A stretch of DNA of 40,957 nt. Source: a bacterium. Its GTDB lineage: Bacteria; Actinomycetota; Acidimicrobiia; Spongiisociales; Spongiisociaceae. Location: positions 1 to 40,957 of the forward strand of contig JAPOQZ010000149.1 in the NCBI GenBank assembly GCA_026710435.1, given 5' to 3'. Numbering within the stretch: position 1 is the first letter of the stretch; the number at the start of each line of letters is the position of its first letter. Shown here piece after piece: positions 1 to 6,489 of the stretch. A program made the position numbers and the translations under genes. The notes beneath the pieces were generated by a model. The model saw nothing but the letters and a program-made list of their open reading frames with translations. It had not been told where the DNA came from and searched no databases.

Positions 1-128
1 CAACCCACCACCGACGCTGTGGTCTCTACCAGCATCAACAACTCACCGTCGTCCTCGGTCGCGGCCCGGAGACGGAACCCGTCCAAACCCAGAACCGTGA
101 CGTTCAAGGAGCTATCGTTACCAGCCAT
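1..128 (-). CDS. ISL3-family transposase, N-terminal part (runs off window)
   Basis: The start ATG is at 126-128 on the minus strand and 42 codons are visible. The peptide begins MAGNDSSLNVTVLGLDGFRL and continues into an acidic stretch followed by LVETTASVVG. This is the usual N-terminus of ISL3 transposases, just before the Cys-rich zinc-binding region. The catalytic DDE domain lies outside the window, so intactness cannot be judged. The downstream non-coding end with a GGCTCTTC-type tip supports the family call. Confidence 0.7.
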   Translation of the reverse strand, partial: MAGNDSSLNVTVLGLDGFRLRAATEDDGELLMLVETTASVVG

Positions 129-160
129 CTGTGGCCTCCTTCCCTAGCAGGCGTTCTATC

Positions 161-248
161 CCGCTAAGTGTCGTGAGGCCACAGACCAAAACCAAGCATT
201 TACACCACCCCCCAACAACAGCTAGTCCCTACTCCAACGCGAAGAGCC
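161..248. repeat. IS terminal region, copy 1 of 2 in window
   Basis: This 88-base stretch is nearly identical to 20836-20924, with a handful of substitutions and one single-base indel. Both copies begin ccgctaagtgtcgtgagg and end in gaagagcc. Here it is the upstream end of the ISL3 element whose transposase starts at 128; at the other site the transposase is absent. Confidence 0.8.
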
Positions 249-567
249 GGCAAACCATCACGCCGCGTCGCGTGGCCTCGGCTACATCGTGTCATATCGG
301 ACGCTGGCGGTGGACAGAACCCTCAGCCGGGGGATGCGTCGAAGAACTCCCTGTCCGCCGGGGTCGGAGGATCGAGCAGACCGCCCGGCGCGGTGGCCAG
401 ATCGGCGATCCGGGGGCGGAGTGGGGATGCCGCTCCACACGCAGGACCCGTCCGCGATGTGCGATCCCGAGACGGGATCTGCCTCCGGGCACCGAAGATG
501 CGCACCGTCGGTCGAGCGACCATGGCACAGGCGCTGCCCGGAACCGAACCGTCAAGCCAGCAGCCGC
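249..567. other. Non-coding stretch, nothing recognised
   Basis: This lies between the ISL3 end and the stop codon of the ThDP enzyme gene. Several open frames cross it but none resembles a known family or has a ribosome binding site, and most continue into the opposite strand of the neighbouring gene. Confidence 0.5.
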
Positions 568-2199
568 TCAGAAGACCGGGTAGGTGTACTCCTTGGCGGT
601 TATGAACTCCAGTAAGGCCGGCGTACCCTCCCGGGTCTGCTCGATTCCGCGCCGGATAGCGGGAATCACCTCCGATGGATCGGTGACCCGCTCGCCGTAG
701 GCGCCGAACGCACGGGCCATGTCGGCATAGTTGCCGGAGATGTCGGTGCTGCCGTACTTCTCCTGGGCGACCCGCATTATCGGGATCTCGATCGCCATCG
801 AGGAGTTGTTGAGCAGGATGGAGAGGATCGGGATGCGCTCCCGCACCGCGGTCTCGAAGTCCATGCCGGTGAAGCCGATGGCGGCATCCCCCCACACGTT
901 GATGCAAAGTTTGGCGGGCCGGGCCAGCTTCGCTCCCATGGCCAGCCCCAAGCCGTATCCCAGTTGCGTGGTCTTGCCCCAGCCCAGGTAGCTCAAGGGT
1001 TCCCGGCTCACCCAGAATGGAGACATCTGATCTCGAGGGCTTCCTGCGTCATGGGTGATGATGGTCTCGTTCAGGTCGACCGTCTGGAGCAGGTCCCAGA
1101 TCACCCGGTAGGGCGACAGGGGCTGCTCGTCCGAGGTCAGCCTGGGCATCCAGTCTGCGATCCAGCCGTCATGGATGCGCCGGATGCGGTCGGCGAGACC
1201 TGCTCGGTCCGCTGCCTCCGGGAGCGGACGTTCCTCGAGTTCAGCGAGCAGCGCCCGGAGAACCAGCTTGGCGTCACCTACGACGGGATGCTGGACTTCG
1301 AGGTCCTTGTTCAGGTCGTCGGGGTCGAGGGTGGCGTGGATGAAGGTCTTGCCGGGGGGCATCCGGAGGCCGAAGTCGGTAGTTGTGAAACTGCACCCGA
1401 TTCCGAGGATCACGTCGGCATCGTCTAGGAAGCGGCGGACGGCGAGGGTCGTCGACCGTCCTGCCGAACCCAGGGAGAGGGGGTGCCCCTCGTCGAAGGC
1501 GCTCTTGCCGCCGAGGCTGGTGGTCACCGGAGCATTCAGCAACTCGGCGAGCTCGCGTAGTTCCGGCCAGGCCCGTGCATAGTGGACGCCCTGGCCGGCA
1601 TATATCACCGGCCGCCGGGCCCGCGCGAGGACCTCGGCCGCCGGTGCGGCATCGTCGGGATCGGGACCGGTCCGGGTCGCGAAGCCGGACGTGTACTGAA
1701 CGGGCCCCGGCACATCCTCGTCGAACAGGTCGAAGGGAATCTCGACCAGCACAGGGCGGGGCCGCCCGTTGCGGAGACGGGCGAAGGCCCGGCGCATCAC
1801 CTCTGGCACCGCCTCGGCGACCGTCACCCGCTCCGACCACTTGGTGACGTGGCGGTAGTTGAGGCATGAGTCGAAGTTGGGTTCCACCTGGGCGAGGCGC
1901 CTCGGGTAACCGGCTGGGAGGACCAGTATGGGAACCGACTCGCCGTACGCCTGTGCCACGCCGCCGAACGCGTTCTCCGCGCCGGGCCCGTGCTGCATGG
2001 CGAACACTCCGACGCGGTCCCCGGAATTGACCCGGCTGAAGGCATCGGCCATGTGCAGGCCGACCCTTTCCTGCCGCACGACGATGGTGCGGATGTTCGC
2101 TTCGGCACAGGCTTCGATTACCGGGTTGACGGGGTAGCAGACGATGAACTCGACGCCCTCCCTCTTGAGGATCTCGGCGACAACGGCGGCGACCTTCAC
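568..2199 (-). CDS. ThDP-dependent enzyme, acetolactate synthase-like family
   Basis: This 543-residue protein has the three-domain layout of the acetolactate synthase/decarboxylase superfamily. The ThDP-activating glutamate is seen in VRQERVGLHMADAFSR (E44). The central domain spans roughly residues 190-330. The C-terminal ThDP/Mg site shows a GDA version of the GDG motif (about 437-439), with the closing NN at about 464-465, the normal spacing. The family decarboxylates 2-oxoacids and often ligates the product to a second molecule; the substrate cannot be read from sequence. It lies 123 bases downstream of an NTF2-like gene on the same strand and divergent from xsc, so a role in C2 or sulfonate metabolism is possible but inferred. 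The start chosen is GTG at 2199; no clear Shine-Dalgarno precedes it, so a downstream start is possible. Confidence 0.85.
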   Translation of the reverse strand: MKVAAVVAEILKREGVEFIVCYPVNPVIEACAEANIRTIVVRQERVGLHMADAFSRVNSGDRVGVFAMQHGPGAENAFGGVAQAYGESVPILVLPAGYPRRLAQVEPNFDSCLNYRHVTKWSERVTVAEAVPEVMRRAFARLRNGRPRPVLVEIPFDLFDEDVPGPVQYTSGFATRTGPDPDDAAPAAEVLARARRPVIYAGQGVHYARAWPELRELAELLNAPVTTSLGGKSAFDEGHPLSLGSAGRSTTLAVRRFLDDADVILGIGCSFTTTDFGLRMPPGKTFIHATLDPDDLNKDLEVQHPVVGDAKLVLRALLAELEERPLPEAADRAGLADRIRRIHDGWIADWMPRLTSDEQPLSPYRVIWDLLQTVDLNETIITHDAGSPRDQMSPFWVSREPLSYLGWGKTTQLGYGLGLAMGAKLARPAKLCINVWGDAAIGFTGMDFETAVRERIPILSILLNNSSMAIEIPIMRVAQEKYGSTDISGNYADMARAFGAYGERVTDPSEVIPAIRRGIEQTREGTPALLEFITAKEYTYPVF

Positions 2200-2322
2200 G
2201 ATCTAGGAGGCTGAGCAATCGACCAGCGGCAGGCCCGAGGAGTCGTCATTGGTCAGCACACTCCTAGCCTCGGGATCGACGGTGGCGACCCTACCGGCCA
2301 TCGGTTCAAGCGCATGGTGACC

Positions 2323-2763
2323 TCATCGACGGTTGTCCGGGACCCCCAGATCCTCGATCCGGTGGCGGATCAGGAGGAGGGAGGATATCTTCCACGATCC
2401 GTCCACCTTGCGGTATTCCTCGTGGTAGTAACCGTAGCCACGGAATCCGGTCTTCTCCGGAGAAGTCGGGTACTCGATGATGTCGACCATCGCCCAGATA
2501 CCCCGGGCCCTAGTCTCCGACAGGACTTCGATGTCGGGCATCGAAACGCGGTGGAAGGAGAGCCGGTCGGCGAAGTCCTTGGCGGAACCGGCGAACGAGT
2601 CGGCCCCCTGTCCCTTCTTCCAGCCCTGGAACTCGTATGCGATGTCGTCGGTGAACAGGTCGCGGAGTAGGTCCCGGTGGTTGAGGTCGACGAACCGGCA
2701 GTACCGGGCCTTGAGGCGTTTGATCTCCTCGATCGCCCGCAGTTCTTCCAAAGTGTCGAGCAT
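2323..2763 (-). CDS. NTF2-like / SnoaL-like protein
   Basis: This 146-residue protein begins MLDTLEELRAIEEIKRLKAR and continues RYCRFVDLNHRDLLRDLF. That is the typical opening of the cone-shaped NTF2-like fold (SnoaL, bile-acid dehydratase-like, scytalone dehydratase-like). The C-terminal half, with YHEEYRKVDGSWKISS, is the usual closing strand. Such proteins bind small hydrophobic ligands or act as dehydratases or isomerases; no specific reaction can be assigned. The reading frame stays open well upstream, across the start of xsc, but the ATG at 2763 is preceded by a good purine-rich site (ggagaaggg), so the shorter protein is chosen. It is likely co-transcribed with the ThDP enzyme downstream. 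Confidence 0.82.
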   Translation of the reverse strand: MLDTLEELRAIEEIKRLKARYCRFVDLNHRDLLRDLFTDDIAYEFQGWKKGQGADSFAGSAKDFADRLSFHRVSMPDIEVLSETRARGIWAMVDIIEYPTSPEKTGFRGYGYYHEEYRKVDGSWKISSLLLIRHRIEDLGVPDNRR

Positions 2764-2931
2764 TTCCCTTCTCCGGTCGGGAACGCCTTCGCACCGCTTG
2801 GCGGGGCGGATACCACTATAGGACGCGGTACCCTTGCGCGGTCGGTGGGCCGGACGGCCTGTCGGGCCGGATGAAGCCTTCCACCTATCGCCCTGGCGCG
2901 GTTCGCTGATTGCACGAAGAGGAGGAGTGAG
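2764..2931. promoter_or_regulatory. Divergent intergenic region between NTF2-like gene and xsc
   Basis: These 168 bases separate two divergently transcribed units and must hold both promoters. A TATAGT-like hexamer on the minus strand near 2815-2820 could be the -10 of the leftward operon. A strong ribosome binding site (gaggagg) lies about 8 bases before the xsc start. No clear operator palindrome was seen. Confidence 0.4.
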
Positions 2932-4644
2932 ATGGTTCGGATGAGCGCAAGCGAGGCGTTTGTAGAGACTCTCGTCGCCCAAGGGGTCACGGACGTGTTC
3001 GGCATCGTCGGCTCCGCCTACATGGAGGCGCTCGACATTTTCGAGCCGGCCGGTATCAAGTTCTGGTCGGTCGCCCACGAGCAGAACGCCGCGCACATGG
3101 CCGACGGCTACAGCCGCGTATCGAACCGCCATGGTGTGTGTATCGGCCAGAACGGGCCGGGCATCACCAACTTCGTGACGGCCATCGCCGCGGCCTTCTG
3201 GGCCCATTCGCCCGTGGTTGCCATCACCCCTCAGGCCGGTTCGATGGGAGAGGGCCTGGGAGGGTTCCAGGAGACGGACCAGATGCCCATCTTCTCGAAG
3301 ATCACCAAGTATCAGGTGGAGGTCAAGCGGTTCGAACGGATTGCGGAGCTCACCCATCGGGCTTTCACGCTGGCTATGGCTGAACGCGGACCGGTGCAGA
3401 TCAACATCCCCCGCGACTACTTCTATGGAGAGACCGACTACGAGATCCGCGAACCGATGGTCATCGAGCGTTCGTCGGGCGGGTCGATGGGCCTGGCCGC
3501 CGCGGCACGCCTGCTCGCGGAGGCCCGCTTCCCGGTGCTGATGGCCGGCGGTGGTGTGGTCATGGGAGGCGGCCAAGCGGAAGCATTGGAACTAGCGGAG
3601 TTGCTGGGGGCGCCGGCCATCTGCTCGTACCTTCACAACGACGCACTCCCGGCTAGCCACGACCTCGCCTGCGGTCCCATCGGCTACCAGGGCTCCAAGG
3701 CCGCGATGCGGATCGTGTCCCAGGCCGATGTGGTCCTGGCGCTCGGCACGCGGCTCGGTCCCTTCGGTACGCTTCCGCAGTACGGCATCGAGTACTGGCC
3801 GGACGACGCCCGGATCATCCAGGTCGATTCCGACCACAGGACGCTGGGGCTCGTCAAGCCTGCCGAGGTCGTCATCCACGGCGACGCCGGGGCCGTCGCC
3901 GCCGAATTGACGAGGCGATTGCAGGGCAGAGAGTTGGTCTCGGCGGCAACCCGGGATGACAGGATGGCCCGGGTGAGGGCGGAGAAGGAGGCGTGGAGGC
4001 GGGAACTCGACGCCATCTCCTCGTCCCAGGACGTGCCGATGGCACCCCGCACCGCGCTGCGGGAACTGGAGCTTGCCATGCCCGAGAACGCCATGGTGAC
4101 CACCGACATCGGAAACATTTGCTCGGTGGCCAACTCGTACCTGAGCTTCGACCGGCCCAACAGCATGTTCGCGGCGATGATGTTCGGCAACTGCGGGTAC
4201 GCCTATCCCACCGCCATGGGTGCCAAAGTGGCGGCACCGGAACGGCCGGCCGTTGCCTACGTGGGGGACGGCGCCTGGGGAATGAGCTTGGCGGAGGTCC
4301 TGACCTGCGTACGGGAGAACATCCCCGTCGTGGCCTGCGTGTTCAACAACCGTCAGTGGGGCGCGGAGAAGCGAAACCAGATCGACTTCTACGACGACCG
4401 CTACGTGGGCACCATGCTCGAGAACCCGAGCTTCGCGGCCATCGGACGGGCTATGGGCGCCGAGGGTGTGGTCGTGGAGAAGCCGGGCGAGGTGGGCGAC
4501 GCCCTGCGCGCCGCGGTCGAATCCGACCGGCCGACCGTCCTCGAGATACAGGTGAGCCAGGAACTCGGTGAGCCCTTCCGCCGGGACGCGCTCCAGATGC
4601 CGGTGCGCCTCCTCGAGAAGTACGCCAAATACAGCAGCGAATAG
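2932..4644 (+). CDS. xsc: Sulfoacetaldehyde acetyltransferase
   Basis: Xsc converts sulfoacetaldehyde plus phosphate to acetyl phosphate and sulfite, the desulfonation step of taurine and other C2-sulfonate degradation. The 570-residue length is normal for Xsc. The opening SASEAFVETLVAQGVTDVFG, the stretch HEQNAAHMADGYSR with the ThDP-activating Glu50, GLGGFQETDQMPIF, and NIPRDYFYGE are all typical of Xsc and distinguish it from acetolactate synthase. The ThDP/Mg motif runs from GDG (445-447) to NN (472-473). The start ATG at 2932 follows gaggaggag; a second ATG three codons on is possible. The usual partner pta is not in the window. Downstream lie a permease fragment and a putative sulfite dehydrogenase. 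Confidence 0.93.
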   Translation: MVRMSASEAFVETLVAQGVTDVFGIVGSAYMEALDIFEPAGIKFWSVAHEQNAAHMADGYSRVSNRHGVCIGQNGPGITNFVTAIAAAFWAHSPVVAITPQAGSMGEGLGGFQETDQMPIFSKITKYQVEVKRFERIAELTHRAFTLAMAERGPVQINIPRDYFYGETDYEIREPMVIERSSGGSMGLAAAARLLAEARFPVLMAGGGVVMGGGQAEALELAELLGAPAICSYLHNDALPASHDLACGPIGYQGSKAAMRIVSQADVVLALGTRLGPFGTLPQYGIEYWPDDARIIQVDSDHRTLGLVKPAEVVIHGDAGAVAAELTRRLQGRELVSAATRDDRMARVRAEKEAWRRELDAISSSQDVPMAPRTALRELELAMPENAMVTTDIGNICSVANSYLSFDRPNSMFAAMMFGNCGYAYPTAMGAKVAAPERPAVAYVGDGAWGMSLAEVLTCVRENIPVVACVFNNRQWGAEKRNQIDFYDDRYVGTMLENPSFAAIGRAMGAEGVVVEKPGEVGDALRAAVESDRPTVLEIQVSQELGEPFRRDALQMPVRLLEKYAKYSSE

Positions 4645-4651
4645 GAGGTGA

Positions 4652-4813
4652 AGGAGCTCCGGACTCGGGTTCACGATCTTCAAGGCCCGCCGGTTCTTTC
4701 TCCTGGACTTGACGCTCGCGTCCGTCATTCTCATCAGCATCCTGGGCGTGAGCATGGACATCGTGATGCGGATGGCGGAGAAGCGGCTCATCCCCTGGAG
4801 GGGGAGGGGTTGA
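4652..4813 (+). pseudogene. ABC transporter permease C-terminal remnant (TauC/SsuC-like)
   Basis: An open frame without a start codon encodes about 53 residues ending in a hydrophobic helix (LTLASVILISILGVSMDI) followed by RMAEKRLIPWRGRG and a stop. This is the usual last membrane helix and basic tail of nitrate/taurine/sulfonate ABC permeases. The rest of the gene and any ATP-binding or substrate-binding subunit are missing. The taggaggtgaag just before it would have served as the ribosome binding site of the lost gene directly behind xsc. The simplest reading is a deletion that removed a sulfonate importer and left its 3' end. Confidence 0.65.
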
Positions 4814-4925
4814 GCACGGGGTCAACATCATCGTGCCGGATGCACCGCCGCCAGGTTGAAGTGAGGAGCGTCACGGTGAACGGACACACCGTCCGGACCG
4901 GCGTCTAACCTTCCTGGCAGTCTTT

Positions 4926-6473
4926 ATGCAGTACGGATTCGTGATCGACCAGACCTCGTGCATCGGTTGCCACGCGTGCACCGTGGCGTGCAAGACCGAG
5001 CACGACGTCCCGCTGGGGGTCAACCGGACCTGGGTCAAGTACATCGAGAAGGGCAGGTGGCCCGACACCCGGCGTTTCTTCTCCGTGATGCGATGCAACC
5101 ACTGCACCGATGCCCCCTGCGTGTCGATATGCCCGACCGGTGCCCTGTTCCGCCGGGATGATGGGATCGTCGATTTCGACACCAGCCTCTGTATCGGGTG
5201 CAAGAGTTGCCTGCAGGCGTGCCCTTACGATGCGCTGTACATCGATCCGAACGACCACACCGCCCAGAAGTGCAACTACTGCGTGCACAGGGTCGAGGTC
5301 GGTTTGGAGCCGGCCTGTGTGGTGGTGTGTCCCGAGGGCGCCATCATATCGGGGGATCTGGATGATCCGACCACGCCCATCTCGCAGATGGTGGCCTCGG
5401 AGAACCTCTCCCAACGCTCGGTCGAGCAGGGAACCTCACCCAACCTCTGGTACCGGGGGGTGGAGAAGGCGAGCATAGATCCGCTCGGCGCGGTCGACCC
5501 CGGCGACGGGGGAATATGGCGCGATCCGGCGCCCTCCTTCCTGTCGGTCGATCTGACCCCTACCCCGTCTCCGTCCCGACCGTCCCGGCCTGACAGCGTG
5601 CCCCGTGTCGTATACAACACCGACCATCCCATGCCATGGGGGTGGCGTGTGTCGAGCTACTTCCTCACCAAGGGGATATCCGCCGGGCTAGCGATCGTGG
5701 CGGCGCTGGCGCTGCTGTTCGGGGCTGACGCGGGCACCGCCTTTGTCCGCTGGGGCGCCCCCCTGATCTCCGCAATCTTCCTGGCCCTGACCGGGGTGCT
5801 GCTCGTTGCAGACCTCAAGCGGCCCGACCGCTTCTACTTCCTGCTTACCAAGGGCCGGTCCGGATCCTGGCTGGTGAAGGGCGCCTGGATCCTTGCCGCG
5901 CACGCCGTGCTCCTCGGGCTGTGGTTCGTCCTCGGTATTGCCGGGTCCGGCTACCTCCCGGTGTTCATCTGGGCTGCCGGGGCGGCCGGGTTGGGCGTGG
6001 CCGGGTACACAGCCTTCCTGTTCGCCCAGGCGGAGGGCCGCGATCTGTGGCAGAGCCCCATGCTGCTTTGGCACATGCTGGCCGCAGCTGTGGCGGTGGG
6101 TGGAGGCGCCGGACTCGTATCCGGTGGCCTATTCGAGCTTGGCTCGCGAATCATGGGCGTCTTCGCCTGGGCCCTGGTGGCCGGCGCCGCAGCGCTTGCC
6201 CTCATCGGGTTGGCAGAAATGGTCTCTCCACATCCGACCGCCAACCACGCCGCCGCCATGCACCACCTCACGAGAGGCGCTTATGCCCGGGAGTGGTGGT
6301 GGGGAGGCCACGTGGTCGGGGTGGTGCTTCCGCTGGTGCTGGGTATCGTCTTCCTGGCTGGCCCGGATGGCCTCTGGTGGCTGGCGGGCCTGGGTGGGCT
6401 GGCCGCGATGGCGGGTGTCTGGTGCGCGGACGACGCGTACGTCAGAGCGGGCCAGAGCGTGCCCCTCTCATGA
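4926..6473 (+). CDS. Fused four-cluster ferredoxin / NrfD-type membrane subunit (SoeBC-like)
   Basis: A 515-residue fusion. Residues 1-140 carry all sixteen cysteines of a four-[4Fe-4S] DmsB/PsrB-type electron-transfer subunit: C12-15-18-22, C57-60-65-69, C89-92-95-99 and C116-119-131-135. A Pro/Ser-rich linker (about 190-215) leads to an NrfD/PsrC-like membrane domain of about eight helices from residue 235 onward. In DMSO-reductase-type complexes these are usually separate B and C subunits. The molybdoenzyme gene starts 16 bases downstream, so the two form one complex that passes electrons between the Mo site and the quinone pool. Next to xsc, a sulfite dehydrogenase (Soe) role is the best guess. 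The ATG at 4926 has only a weak ribosome binding site. Confidence 0.85.
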   Translation: MQYGFVIDQTSCIGCHACTVACKTEHDVPLGVNRTWVKYIEKGRWPDTRRFFSVMRCNHCTDAPCVSICPTGALFRRDDGIVDFDTSLCIGCKSCLQACPYDALYIDPNDHTAQKCNYCVHRVEVGLEPACVVVCPEGAIISGDLDDPTTPISQMVASENLSQRSVEQGTSPNLWYRGVEKASIDPLGAVDPGDGGIWRDPAPSFLSVDLTPTPSPSRPSRPDSVPRVVYNTDHPMPWGWRVSSYFLTKGISAGLAIVAALALLFGADAGTAFVRWGAPLISAIFLALTGVLLVADLKRPDRFYFLLTKGRSGSWLVKGAWILAAHAVLLGLWFVLGIAGSGYLPVFIWAAGAAGLGVAGYTAFLFAQAEGRDLWQSPMLLWHMLAAAVAVGGGAGLVSGGLFELGSRIMGVFAWALVAGAAALALIGLAEMVSPHPTANHAAAMHHLTRGAYAREWWWGGHVVGVVLPLVLGIVFLAGPDGLWWLAGLGGLAAMAGVWCADDAYVRAGQSVPLS

Positions 6474-6489
6474 GCGACGGAGCAAGGCA

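Larger units (their letters stand above)
1..248 (-). mobile_element. ISL3-family insertion sequence, partial (one end)
   Basis: The element enters from the left edge. Its transposase gene reads off the window on the minus strand and the non-coding end lies at 129-248. The outer tip at 241-248 reads gaagagcc, the complement of the GGCTCTTC tip common in ISL3-family inverted repeats. The last 88 bases are almost identical to an isolated copy at 20836-20924, which supports an IS end rather than unique sequence. Confidence 0.7.

Noticed and set aside
131-615. Overlapping open frames on the plus strand
   Set aside because: They start inside the IS end, are basic and low-complexity, and have no ribosome binding site or family resemblance.
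2764-3576. Upstream extension of the NTF2-like gene (continuous minus frame)
   Set aside because: It runs antisense through xsc; the start at 2763 has a proper ribosome binding site and gives the normal domain length.
5893-6489. N-terminal extension of the molybdoenzyme frame
   Set aside because: It overlaps the membrane subunit in another frame, and the peptide is Trp/Arg/Pro-rich shadow sequence.
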